From the NCBI GenBank assembly GCA_036003705.1, contig DASYSE010000118.1:1-40317 (forward strand): a DNA stretch of 40,317 bases, read 5' to 3'. Shown here in pieces: positions 22,931-30,656 of the stretch. The position numbers and the translations under genes were made by a program. A model generated the notes under the pieces. The model saw only the letters and a program-made list of their open reading frames with translations. It had not been told where the DNA came from and searched no databases. The first letter of the stretch is position 1. Every line of letters starts with the position of its first letter. The DNA is from CALGFH01 sp036003705. GTDB taxonomy: Bacteria > Actinomycetota > CALGFH01.

Positions 22931-23362
22931 ATGACCGAGCGATCCACCACCTCACCACTGGACGAGGCCGTCGGCCGGGTCGGCGACCGCTGGACGCTGC
23001 TGCTCGTCCAGGCGCTGCTGGACGGCCCGCGCCGCTTCAACCAGCTGCTGGAGGCTCTGCCCGGGATCGCCCCCAACGTCCTCTCCCAGCGTCTCAAGCA
23101 CCTGGAACGGGAGATGGTCCTGGTCGGCCAGCCGTACTCCCGGCGCCCGCCCCGGTTCGCCTACGAGCTGACCGCCTCCGGCCGGGAGCTGGCCGGCGCG
23201 CTGCGCCTGCTCGCCCAGTGGGGCGCCGACCGCTCCGGTTCCCCCGACCCCGAGGGCCTCCGCCACCTCGCCTGCGGCACCCCCCTTGAGGCCCACTGGT
23301 ACTGCCCAACCTGCGCCCGCCCCGTCGAGGACAACGACACCGGCGACCTCCGGTTTCTGTAG
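22931..23362 (+). CDS. HxlR-family winged-helix transcriptional regulator with Cys/His C-terminus
   Basis: 143 residues. The HxlR core starts PLDEAVGRVGDRWTLLLVQALLDGPRRFNQLLEALPGI and has the recognition helix in APNVLSQRLKHLER (quoted in parts: GDRWTLLLVQALLDG, RFNQLLEALPGI). Tail residues 115-135 carry C-x8-H-x2-C-x2-C (CGTPLEAHWYCPTC), which could form a small zinc or redox-sensing site. The usual HxlR protein ends earlier. HxlR proteins respond to aldehydes, quinones or other reactive compounds and bind as dimers. The divergent protease gene with a 21-bp dyad is the likely target. Confidence 0.88.
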   Translation: MTERSTTSPLDEAVGRVGDRWTLLLVQALLDGPRRFNQLLEALPGIAPNVLSQRLKHLEREMVLVGQPYSRRPPRFAYELTASGRELAGALRLLAQWGADRSGSPDPEGLRHLACGTPLEAHWYCPTCARPVEDNDTGDLRFL

Positions 23363-23407
23363 CCGGCCTGCCACCTCCGCTCCGGGGCGGCATCCTCGCT
23401 GGAGTCC

Positions 23408-23476
23408 TCGGTCCATGTGGCGGGAGCTCCGGCTCCCACCACCGCCACGCAAGAGCGCCGTGCCGTGGTCAGGCTG
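23408..23476 (-). repeat. oriented 3'-end hairpin repeat, copy 2
   Basis: In minus-strand direction it starts at the stop of the PilB-REC gene (23471-23469): CCACGGCAC, GGCGCTCTTGCGTGGCGGTG, hairpin GGGAGC-CGGA-GCTCCC, then CACATGGACCGAG. The stem is kept although the flanking bases differ from copy 1. It lies between convergent genes. Confidence 0.7.
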
Positions 23477-25667
23477 GATGGTCGACCAGGGTGCGGCGGC
23501 GTTGGAGGACGCTGGCGACTTCGGCGCGGAGCTCGGCATCGGTGAAGGGCTTGGGGACGAAGCCGGTGGCGCCGGCGGCCATGGCGCGGTCGCGGGTGTG
23601 GCGGTCATCGGTGGCCGACATGACCAGGACGGGGAGGTCGTAGGTGGCGGTTGCGCGAACGGCGGTGAGGAGCTCGGTGGCGTCGATGCCCGGGAGGTCG
23701 AGGTCGACCAGGACCAGGTCGGGGCGCTCGGACCCGACCAGGCGCAGGCCATCTTCGACCCGGCCGGCCGCGACGACCTCGTAGCCGTCGACCAGGATGG
23801 CGGCGGCGACCGCGGCCAGGGAGCTGTCGTCGTCCAGGACCAGCACCTTGGGCGGGGTCTTGACGGCGGCAGAGACGGCTTCTCGCGCCTGGGCGGCGGC
23901 GCGGCGGCCTGCCTTGCGGGCCCGGTCGGGATCGGGCGGGGTGACCCGCAGGACCTCCTCGAGGGTCGTCCTCCCGGCCAGCGCCTTGATCAGCCCGTCG
24001 GCCCGCATGCTGCGCATCCCGGAGGTGACGGCCTCCTCGCGCACGGCGACCTCGGTCGCCCGGCCGACGATCAGCTCGCGCATGGCCCGTGTCACCCGGA
24101 CGACCTCGAACAGGCCGACCCGGCCCTGGTAGCCGGTCTGGGCGCAGAAGCCGCACCCGGGCCCTGAGCGTAGCCCGGCCTGGTCGATCTCCTCCGGCTC
24201 CAGGCCGAGCAGCTCGAGCGTCTTCGGGTCGGCCTCCACCGGCTCCGAGCACCTCGGGCAGGGCACCCGGGCCAGGCGCTGGCCGGCCACCAGGGTCAGC
24301 GAGGAGGTGATCAGGAACGGCTCGACCCCCATGTCGATCAGCCGGCTGACCGCCGACGGGGCGTCGTTGGTGTGCAGGGTGGAGAGCACCAGGTGGCCGG
24401 TCATCGACGCCTGCATGGCGATCGAGGCCGTCTCCGGGTCGCGGATCTCGCCGACCATCACGATGTCGGGGTCCTGGCGCAGGATCGTCCGCAGCCCGCT
24501 GGCGAAGGTCAGCCCCACCCGCTCGTTGATCTGCACCTGGTTGACCCCGCCCATCTGGTACTCGACCGGATCTTCCAGGGTGACCACATTGATGTCGGGC
24601 CGGATCACCGAGGCCAGCCCGGCATACAGCGAGGAGGTCTTGCCCGACCCGGTCGGGCCGGTGATCAGGACCAGGCCCTGCGGCTCGGCCAGGGCACGCT
24701 CGACCACGACCCGGTCGCGCTCCTCCAGGCCGACCTCGGCCAAGGTCTTGGCCTTCTCGGTCTCCTTGCGCAGCAGCCGGATGACCACGGTCTCGCCATG
24801 CATGGTCGGCATCGAGGAGACGCGGGTGTCGGCCTCCAGCCGGTCGAGGCGGATGCGCCCGCGGCCGTCCTGCGGCTTGCGCCGCTCGGAGATGTCCATC
24901 CCGGACAGGATCTTCACCCGCGAGATCAGCGGCCCCTGGATCGGCTTGGGGACCACCGTCACCTCGCGCAGCAGCCCGTCGATGCGGAACCGGACCCGCA
25001 CGTCGCGTTCCTGCGGCTCGATGTGGATGTCGGAGGCCCGGCTGTGCAGCGCCTCGCCCATGATCGCGTTGACCAGCCGGACCACCGGGGCGTCGTCGAC
25101 GTCGCCGACCTGCTCCAGGTCCTCGTCGCGGTCCTCGACCGCCTCGAGGCCCTCGACGTCCTGGAGGGAGCCGAAGGTGTCCCCGCCGGACGCGGCCCCG
25201 CCGTAGTACCGGCCGACGGCCTCCTGGACGTCGGAGGCGGTGGCCACCGCCGTGCGGACCGAGGCCAGCTTGGTGGCCAGGCGGATGTCGTCCAGGGCGA
25301 GCACGTTGGTCGGGTCGGCCAGAGCGACCGTGAGCACGTCGTGGGCGAGGGTGACCGGCACCGCCCCGTGCCGCAGGGCGACGTTGCGGGGGAGCACGGC
25401 CAGCGTCTCCTCCGGGATCGGCATGCTGCCCAGGTCGAGGAACGGCAGGCCGAGCTGGTCGGAGAGGGCACGGGCGATCTGCACCTCGTCGGCCAGGCCG
25501 AGCGCGGTGATGACCTCGCCCAGCCGCCGACGACGGCCTTTGTCCTCGCGTTGGACGCGCAGCGCCTCATCCAGCTGCGCCCCGGTGAGGACCTGCCCGG
25601 CGACCAGCACCTCGCCGAGCCGGCGACGCCCACCCGGCGCGCCGCCGGCGGTCCAGCCCGTGCCCAT
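23469..25667 (-). CDS. PilB/GspE-type secretion ATPase fused to a C-terminal response-regulator receiver domain
   Basis: 732 residues. A type II/IV N-terminal domain (about 15-155, with the LGEVLV...GQVLTGAQLDEAL pattern) precedes the ATPase (about 190-560). Motifs are Walker A GPTGSGKTSS (337-346), the Asp box, Walker B MVGEIRDPETA (404-414), and zinc cysteines CPRC (470-473) and CGFC (505-508). All are intact. After an Ala/Arg linker comes a full receiver domain (607-725): DDD (612-614), phospho-acceptor Asp655 in LVDLDLPG, and Lys706 in VPKPF. The ATPase powers pilus assembly or secretion. The fused receiver suggests phosphorylation control. No other pilus gene is nearby. ATG 25667 has an AGGAGAGGGGAG site upstream. 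Confidence 0.93.
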   Translation of the reverse strand: MGTGWTAGGAPGGRRRLGEVLVAGQVLTGAQLDEALRVQREDKGRRRRLGEVITALGLADEVQIARALSDQLGLPFLDLGSMPIPEETLAVLPRNVALRHGAVPVTLAHDVLTVALADPTNVLALDDIRLATKLASVRTAVATASDVQEAVGRYYGGAASGGDTFGSLQDVEGLEAVEDRDEDLEQVGDVDDAPVVRLVNAIMGEALHSRASDIHIEPQERDVRVRFRIDGLLREVTVVPKPIQGPLISRVKILSGMDISERRKPQDGRGRIRLDRLEADTRVSSMPTMHGETVVIRLLRKETEKAKTLAEVGLEERDRVVVERALAEPQGLVLITGPTGSGKTSSLYAGLASVIRPDINVVTLEDPVEYQMGGVNQVQINERVGLTFASGLRTILRQDPDIVMVGEIRDPETASIAMQASMTGHLVLSTLHTNDAPSAVSRLIDMGVEPFLITSSLTLVAGQRLARVPCPRCSEPVEADPKTLELLGLEPEEIDQAGLRSGPGCGFCAQTGYQGRVGLFEVVRVTRAMRELIVGRATEVAVREEAVTSGMRSMRADGLIKALAGRTTLEEVLRVTPPDPDRARKAGRRAAAQAREAVSAAVKTPPKVLVLDDDSSLAAVAAAILVDGYEVVAAGRVEDGLRLVGSERPDLVLVDLDLPGIDATELLTAVRATATYDLPVLVMSATDDRHTRDRAMAAGATGFVPKPFTDAELRAEVASVLQRRRTLVDHPA

Positions 25668-25732
25668 TCGGCGGTTCTCCCCTCTCCTGGCGTCAACTCG
25701 TCCTGGTTCTATCGGCAGGCATCGGCCTCGCG

Positions 25733-25761
25733 TTGACGTGGGCGGTGGTCGCCCAGACACT
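25733..25761 (+). promoter_or_regulatory. leaderless promoter of the LLM oxidoreductase gene
   Basis: TTGACG (25733-25738), a 17-bp spacer and GACACT (25756-25761) are followed by 7 nt and ATG 25769. There is no Shine-Dalgarno sequence. Spacing equals that of the two SOS promoters at 30622 and 33599. Confidence 0.55.
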
Positions 25762-25768
25762 GGCCGGC

Positions 25769-26776
25769 ATGAAGCTCGGGCTCGCCCTCCCCCACTACGA
25801 CAGCTCGTTCCCGGATCAACAGCCGGTCACCTTCGACCGGGTCGCCCGATATGCCGAGCTGGCCGAGTCGCTCGGCTTCCTCCAGGTGTGGGTCTCCGAC
25901 CACTTCTGGCTGGACCTGCGGCGGTACGGCGGCCCCGCCGGCCGCCAGGGCACCCCGGAGTGCTGGACCATGCTGTCCGCCCTTGCCATGCGGACCAGCA
26001 GCATCCGGCTGGGCACGCTGGTCATGGCGGTCGGGTTCCGGTCCCCGACCCTGCTGGCCAAGATGGCCGCCACCCTGGACCAGCTGTCCGGCGGCCGGCT
26101 CGACCTCGGTCTTGGGGCCGGCTGGAACCAGGCCGAGTTCACCGAGAACGGGCTGCCCTTTCCTCGCCCGGGAGCGCGGCTGGCCATGCTGGAGGAGGCC
26201 CTGCAGGTGTTGCAGGCGCTGCTCGACGACGCCGGCCCGCCGGCCTCGTTCAGCGGCCGCTTCTACCGGGCGGAGCAGGCGCCGGTCGTCCCCGGCCCGG
26301 TGCAGCGGCCCCGGCCTCCCCTGTGGGTCGGGGGCCGTGGCGACCGACTGCTCGGGGTGGTCGCCCGGGCCGCCGACGGCTGGAATCTGTGCTGGTCGGT
26401 GACGCCCGAGGACTACCAGGAGCGTCTGGGGGTGCTGGCGGCGGCCTGCGAGCGGGCCGGCCGGCCCGCCGGCGAGATCAGGCGCTCCCTGGGCCTGTCC
26501 ACCCTGATCGGGAGGGACGCCGGTGACCTGGCCGACCGCTGGCGCCGGCTGCAGGCCTGGACGCCGGGTGGGATCCTGGACGGGATCGAGCTGCGCGACT
26601 GGGCCGCCCCCCGCCTGGTCGGCACCCCCGACGAGGTGGTCGGGCAGCTCAGGGGCTGGGAGGAGCGTGGCGTCGAGCAGGTGATCTGCAGCTTCGCCGG
26701 CCTGCCGTTCTCCGTCTTCGAGGACGAGCAGCTCGACCTGGTGGGCGAGCTGGTCCTGCCCCGGCTGGGCGGATAG
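25769..26776 (+). CDS. LLM-class (F420/FMN-dependent) oxidoreductase
   Basis: 335 residues. The bacterial luciferase-like barrel starts MKLGLALPHYDSSF and has AELAESLGFLQVWVSDHFW, then IRLGTLVMAVGFRSPTLLAKMAATLDQLSGGRLDLGLGAGW (given in parts: RSPTLLAKMAATLD, GGRLDLGLGAGWN), the classic LLM signature. The C-terminal PLWVGGRGDRLL and VGTPDEVVGQL blocks also fit. In actinobacteria most such proteins use coenzyme F420, but flavin use is possible. The substrate is unknown. The open frame extends upstream to 25733, but ATG 25769 matches the family start and lies 7 nt after a good promoter. It is divergent from the PilB-REC gene and convergent with the metallophosphoesterase gene. Confidence 0.92.
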   Translation: MKLGLALPHYDSSFPDQQPVTFDRVARYAELAESLGFLQVWVSDHFWLDLRRYGGPAGRQGTPECWTMLSALAMRTSSIRLGTLVMAVGFRSPTLLAKMAATLDQLSGGRLDLGLGAGWNQAEFTENGLPFPRPGARLAMLEEALQVLQALLDDAGPPASFSGRFYRAEQAPVVPGPVQRPRPPLWVGGRGDRLLGVVARAADGWNLCWSVTPEDYQERLGVLAAACERAGRPAGEIRRSLGLSTLIGRDAGDLADRWRRLQAWTPGGILDGIELRDWAAPRLVGTPDEVVGQLRGWEERGVEQVICSFAGLPFSVFEDEQLDLVGELVLPRLGG

Positions 26777-26929
26777 CCGCCGTCGACCGGGGATGAGGCG
26801 CGTGAGGCGGGAGGATCGGACGGGGCCTCCCAAGGGCGGATCCCCAACCGCCAAACCCGTCCCCCGTCCCACCTCACGGCCCCCATCCCATTCCCATGCC
26901 TGCGCAACGAGAAACGTGGGTCGGGTTGC

Positions 26930-28255
26930 TCACACCAGCGCCCGGGCCACCACCTGGGCGGGGGCGGCGTCGGTGGGGGGGAGGGGCCGGCGGGCGGCCA
27001 GCCGTTCGATCCGGCCGAGGCGGCGGGCGACGGCCAGGCGCCGTTCCCACAGGTCGACGACCACGCCCTCGGCCGTGGCCTGGATGTCGACCCAGTTCAC
27101 CGGGTAGGTGGGGACGAACACCGGCGGCAGCGACAGCCAAGTCCGCACCGGGACCAGCCCCCGGACCCAGCAGCCCCCGTCGACCGCCACCCTGCCCTCG
27201 GGCAGGCGCATGATGCGTGGCTCGTGGGTGTGGCCGGTGAGCAGGACGGTCGCCTCCGGGTCGCGCCGACGCAGCAGCTCGGGCAGGTCGGCGGGAGGGA
27301 CCTGGGCCTCCACGGTGGCCTCGTCGGGCGATGGCAGCCCGTAGGCGGCCGCCGCCCGGCGGAAGCTGCGGCCGAGGAAGGTGGAGAGCACGGCCAGCAG
27401 GGCCAGGTTGGTGAGCACGAACGACGACACCCAGCGCACCGCCCGGTTGCCAAGGTAGGCGATGCGACCGAGGTCGCCGACCAGCAGCCCGACGGCCAGG
27501 TTGAGGGCGATCGTCAGCAGCACCAGCGGGAGCGCGAAGTCGCGAAGGGCCCGGCCCATGAACTTGTAGAAGAAGTTCGAGACCAGCCACCAGGGGACCA
27601 GCAGCCCCGGCCGCACGTTGTCGACCTCGTCGAGGGCCAGCTGCGGGTAGCGGCCGCTGGCCGCCTCCAGGCGGTTCACGAACTCGTTGACCACGTGGTC
27701 GCCGACGGGCACGTCCAGCGGGTCGAACGGGTCGGTGCGCCGGTTCCAGCGGTCGAGCGCGTCGCCGTGCTCGGCGACGACCATGACCTCGCCGGTCCCG
27801 TCGGCGCGTTCCACCCGGACCCGGGCATGCAGGGCGAACTCGCTCACCCCGAACCGGTCGGCGACCGGCTTGCGGGAGCTCTCGTCCCAGGCGAGGGTCG
27901 AGTCATGGTTGCCGACCAGGTACACCACGGTCGCGCCAGGCCTGGCGGCCAGGCGGCGGAGGGCCGCACCGATCGGGGTCGCCGCCGGGCCGTCCAGGGC
28001 CCGCGCCACCCGCTCCTCGGGGGGGCCGCCGACCTGGAGCAGGTCGAGGATGTCGCCGCCGAGGGCGAGCAGCACCTGGCCGGGATGGCCGTGCAGGGAG
28101 CCGAGCAGCTCGCACAGCTCGGCGGTGGCCTCGAAGTCGTCGATCGGCCCGGTGTCGGTCAGGTGCAGGTCGGAGACGTACACGAAGCGGCCGCCGGGCT
28201 CCAGGCGCAGCTCAAGGTCGAGCGGGCACGGTTCAGGAACGATGGACAGACTCAT
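26930..28255 (-). CDS. metallophosphoesterase with an internal membrane hairpin
   Basis: 441 residues. Calcineurin-like motifs in order are SDLHLTD (Asp29, His31), LGGDILD (Asp68), VGNHDS (116-119), AEHGD (near 163) and TGHTHEP (near 360). The fourth and fifth motifs are normally about 30-40 residues apart. Here about 190 residues intervene, including two hydrophobic helices (about 240-260 LPLVLLTIALNLAVGLLV and 275-295 FVLTNLALLAVLSTFL). The active site is probably held on the cytosolic face. The substrate could be a lipid or nucleotide phosphoester. ATG 28255 was preferred to GTG 28261, because TAGACT (28268-28263) ends exactly 7 nt before it. Confidence 0.85.
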   Translation of the reverse strand: MSLSIVPEPCPLDLELRLEPGGRFVYVSDLHLTDTGPIDDFEATAELCELLGSLHGHPGQVLLALGGDILDLLQVGGPPEERVARALDGPAATPIGAALRRLAARPGATVVYLVGNHDSTLAWDESSRKPVADRFGVSEFALHARVRVERADGTGEVMVVAEHGDALDRWNRRTDPFDPLDVPVGDHVVNEFVNRLEAASGRYPQLALDEVDNVRPGLLVPWWLVSNFFYKFMGRALRDFALPLVLLTIALNLAVGLLVGDLGRIAYLGNRAVRWVSSFVLTNLALLAVLSTFLGRSFRRAAAAYGLPSPDEATVEAQVPPADLPELLRRRDPEATVLLTGHTHEPRIMRLPEGRVAVDGGCWVRGLVPVRTWLSLPPVFVPTYPVNWVDIQATAEGVVVDLWERRLAVARRLGRIERLAARRPLPPTDAAPAQVVARALV

Positions 28256-28262
28256 CGGCACA

Positions 28263-28268
28263 AGTCTA
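28263..28268 (-). promoter_or_regulatory. -10 element of a probable leaderless metallophosphoesterase mRNA
   Basis: TAGACT on the minus strand is followed by TGTGCCG and ATG 28255. No ribosome-binding site is present. A second, divergent TAGGCT (28288-28293) sits 9 nt before ATG 28303 on the plus strand, so the two promoters are nearly back to back. Confidence 0.45.
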
Positions 28269-28302
28269 CGACCTGCGCCGTGCGCGGTAGGCTGGGCGGA
28301 TC

Positions 28303-28527
28303 ATGGACCCCAAGGAAGCGTGCCTGCGGGTGCTCGACGAGGCCGGCGACGAGACCCTCCACTGGACGGTGGTGCTCGACCGGGCCCTCACCCGGCGCCT
28401 GATCGACCCGTTCACCACCACCGATGTCCGCGGGGTGGTGGTCAAGAGCCTCGCGGCCCTCGCCAAGGAGGGCCGCGTGGTCAAGCAGGGCACCGGCCTG
28501 TACCGCGCCAGGCGGGCTGAACGCTAG
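28303..28527 (+). CDS. small conserved protein with a winged-helix-like fold
   Basis: 74 residues. The sequence MDPKEACLRVLDEAGDETLHW, two helices, then VRGVVVKSLAALAKEGRVVKQGTGLYRAR has the helix-helix-beta-hairpin pattern of a wing (KEGRVVKQGTGLYRA). It could bind nucleic acid or another protein. There is no ribosome-binding site; a TAGGCT -10 lies 9 nt upstream, so the mRNA is leaderless or nearly so. The stop is the TAG of the CTAG at the left end of the MITE-like element. The family is not recognised. Confidence 0.6.
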   Translation: MDPKEACLRVLDEAGDETLHWTVVLDRALTRRLIDPFTTTDVRGVVVKSLAALAKEGRVVKQGTGLYRARRAER

Positions 28528-28651
28528 AAGGGCGGGCAAGTATCCGGCGCCGCGTGCAGCGCCGAAGCGTCCATGCAGCCCTGGACCGTGCGCGCCGCCC
28601 ACGCGCTGCCCGCAGATCCCTCGAACCCGGATGCTTGACCGGGCGTTCTAG
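28524..28651 (-). mobile_element. 128-bp MITE-like element, copy B
   Basis: It is bounded by CTAGAA (28524) and TTCTAG (28651). On the minus strand its left 25 bases (CTAGAACGCCCGG... ending ATCCGG) match the reverse complement of its right end with about five differences and one gap. Its core matches copy A, including GGGTTCGAGGGATC and GCGGGCAGCGCGT. A G-C to G-U change in the GGCGC(C/T)GC hairpin keeps the stem. Both flanking convergent genes stop with the TAG inside the terminal CTAGs (28525-28527 and 28650-28648). No coding capacity is seen. Confidence 0.82.
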
Positions 28652-29127
28652 CTCGGCGGCGTGCGCGCCGGGTTGGTGGTGGCGCCGTTGCCCTGGTGCA
28701 GCTGGGTCACCTCGGCGGTCGAGGCCGCGTCGGCGTTGTTGCCGGGCTCGGCCCTCGGTTCCCAGCCTCCACCGGCCTTGTCGGCCCGACGCTTCAGGCC
28801 CTGCCGGAGCTCCTCGCCCTTGGACCCGGCCAGCCGGCTGGCGACCAGCCCAGCCCCGATCAGCCCGGCCGCCCCGGCCAGCAGCCGGCGCCGGCGCCGG
28901 CGGGCGGACTCGCGGCGGCGCTGCCTGGCCCGCTCGGGCAGCAGCTTGTCCGCGGCCTTGCTGGCTTCCTTGCCCAGCTCGGCACCCTTGCGCCCGGCCG
29001 CGGTGGAGGCCCTGGCGAGCGCCTCCTTGGCCGCCTCGAGCGCGGCCATCAGGTCGTCGGTCCGGTCGGCAACCTGCTCGGTGACGGTCTCCTTGGCCTT
29101 GCCTGCCTTGGACTTGCGGAGCAACAT
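28648..29127 (-). CDS. basic, lysine/arginine-rich membrane-associated protein
   Basis: 159 residues with GGAGGAGGGCCGC upstream of ATG 29127. The N-terminal half is a long helix rich in Ala, Lys and Glu (KETVTEQVADRTDDL, LEAAKEALARA). A dense basic block, RARQRRRESARRRRRR (near 67-82), follows, then one membrane helix, LLAGAAGLIGAGLVASRLAG. The C-terminal 50 residues are polar and disordered. Proteins of this make-up are common in actinobacteria without assigned function; nucleoid or envelope association are both possible. The TAG stop lies in the end of the MITE-like element. Confidence 0.65.
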   Translation of the reverse strand: MLLRKSKAGKAKETVTEQVADRTDDLMAALEAAKEALARASTAAGRKGAELGKEASKAADKLLPERARQRRRESARRRRRRLLAGAAGLIGAGLVASRLAGSKGEELRQGLKRRADKAGGGWEPRAEPGNNADAASTAEVTQLHQGNGATTNPARTPPS

Positions 29128-29217
29128 GCGGCCCTCCTCCGGGCTCGTTGGCTTGATTGACTCGGTTCGCGTCTGCCTACCCGTCCCGGAAGGGGCGAAA
29201 CGACTCGTGGCACGGGG

Positions 29218-30015
29218 CTAGACCTCGACCGGGATCGACGACGGAGTGAGCTCGACCAGGGTGCACTCCTTGCGCCAGCGGTCCACCGCGTGGTCGCCGT
29301 CGCGCAGGTTGAGCCGGCGGGGCAGCAGCACCGGGGTGACCCGGGCGAACAGCGGGTCGGACGGCTGGACCACCCGCGCGGAGGCCTCCACCTCGGCGAC
29401 CAGCGACTGCTGCTCCTTGGAACGGGCGATCAACAGCACCCGACCAGCCTCGGCCAGCCCGGGGACCCGCTGCTCGGACCCGCCGGTGAGGACGTAGACG
29501 CGGCCGTCGAGGGTGCCGTACCAGACGGGCACGGCCCGCCCGCCGGTCCCTCCGTCGCCGGGCACCTCGATCCAGGCCACCGTGCTCTTCTTGAGCGCCT
29601 CGTCGAGCACGGCGGTGTCGGGCCCGCTGGACCAGGGCGGGTCCTCGTCGAGCACGGCCACCGGGACGCGGCCGACCTCGTCGCCGCCGACCAGCAGGAC
29701 CAGCTCGTGGTCCTCGTCGGAGTCGACCATCACGCCGTGGACCTCGTCGGTGAAGGTGTCGATCTTGCTGGAGCCGCGCAGGGTGAGCGCCTGCTCCGGG
29801 CTGCGCCAGACGACGTCGCCGTTGGGCGCGAGCACGGCCATGGCCTCCCGGTACCAGCCGCCGGCACCGGTGTAGGACCGGCGCACGACGAACGGGGCGA
29901 CCCGCCCCCTGCCGGCCCGGCCGACGAACACCGCCATCGCATCCTCGGGCTGGGCCAGCCCTTCGGCGACGAGCCTGGCGTCGGCGATGTAGACGTTGGT
30001 GAGGCGAACGTCCAT
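29218..30015 (-). CDS. hypothetical protein with a PPOX-class split-barrel-like C-terminal half
   Basis: 265 residues; ATG 30015 follows GGGAGAGGA. The N-terminal 125 residues form an unrecognised domain rich in beta strands (AMAVFVGRAGRGRVAPFVV and DEDHELVLLVGGDEVG). The C-terminal half has VPVWYGTLDGRVYVLTGG, GRVLLIARSKEQQSLVAEVEASARVV and LFARVTPVLLPRR. This strand order is typical of FMN- or F420-binding pyridoxamine-phosphate-oxidase-like split barrels. Cofactor-binding residues cannot be confirmed by eye. It diverges from the GNAT gene and may be an independent unit. Confidence 0.6.
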   Translation of the reverse strand: MDVRLTNVYIADARLVAEGLAQPEDAMAVFVGRAGRGRVAPFVVRRSYTGAGGWYREAMAVLAPNGDVVWRSPEQALTLRGSSKIDTFTDEVHGVMVDSDEDHELVLLVGGDEVGRVPVAVLDEDPPWSSGPDTAVLDEALKKSTVAWIEVPGDGGTGGRAVPVWYGTLDGRVYVLTGGSEQRVPGLAEAGRVLLIARSKEQQSLVAEVEASARVVQPSDPLFARVTPVLLPRRLNLRDGDHAVDRWRKECTLVELTPSSIPVEV

Positions 30016-30077
30016 CCGGTTCCTCTCCCGCCCTTCCAGCTGGCGTGCGGCGCGGCACGATCATAGAAGATGTGCCG

Positions 30078-30539
30078 ATGCGAACGGTGGTTGCCTGCCG
30101 GGTGGTTGCGGCCGAGACCCCGGAGGTGCGGGGGTTCCTGGCCAGAGAGTGGCCGCTGGCCGACCGGCGCCTGTTCGGCGAGGACCTCGACTGGACCAGC
30201 CGGCCGGTGGTGGTGGAGGCCAGGGCCGGGCGCGAGCTGGTCGGGGTCGCGCTCGGCGAGGCCGTTGCCGGCATGGCCAGGCTGCACGACGTGCTGGTGG
30301 CCGAGCCGCACCAGGGCCAGGGGCTCGGCGGCCGCCTGGTCGAGCTGTTCTGCTCGAGGGCGGCCGAGCTTGGCGCCGGCCGCTGCTTCCTGCGCTGTCC
30401 CGACACCGCGCGCCACCGCCGCTTCTACCAGGGCCACGGGTTCGCCCAGGTCGCGCGCCTGCCCCGCTACTACCACGGCCGCGACTTCCTCGAGTACCTG
30501 CGCGAGCCGCTGCTTCAGGAGCCACGGGGGCTCAGGTAG
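30078..30539 (+). CDS. GNAT-family N-acetyltransferase
   Basis: 153 residues. The acetyl-CoA-binding motif A reads DVLVAEPHQGQGLGGRLVELF (Q-x-x-G-x-G), preceded by the ELVGVALGEAVAG strand. Motif B is RHRRFYQGHGFAQVARLPRYY, where F-Y-x-x-x-G-F is typical. The family transfers an acetyl group from acetyl-CoA to amines; the acceptor is unknown. ATG 30078 is preferred over an in-frame start at 30045, because the upstream stretch would lie in the promoter region of the divergent gene. The SOS promoter of the mutasome operon begins 83 bp after its stop. Confidence 0.85.
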   Translation: MRTVVACRVVAAETPEVRGFLAREWPLADRRLFGEDLDWTSRPVVVEARAGRELVGVALGEAVAGMARLHDVLVAEPHQGQGLGGRLVELFCSRAAELGAGRCFLRCPDTARHRRFYQGHGFAQVARLPRYYHGRDFLEYLREPLLQEPRGLR

Positions 30540-30621
30540 GCGGAGGCCTGGAGGGGGCGTCCTCGGGCATCCGATCAGCTCGACGCGGCTTTCGGCCTGG
30601 CCCGGCCGGGCTGGAGAGTCC

Positions 30622-30650
30622 TTGACATGGTCGAACATATGTTCGAACAT
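30622..30650 (+). promoter_or_regulatory. SOS promoter with LexA box upstream of imuA'
   Basis: TTGACA (30622-30627), a 17-bp spacer and GAACAT (30645-30650) form the promoter. The perfect 16-bp palindrome TCGAACATATGTTCGA (30631-30646), the actinobacterial LexA/SOS box (GAAC-N4-GTTC), fills the spacer, so bound LexA would block RNA polymerase. The predicted start coincides with ATG 30657, 6 nt after the -10, which implies a leaderless message. Confidence 0.9.
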
Positions 30651-30656
30651 ACCTCC

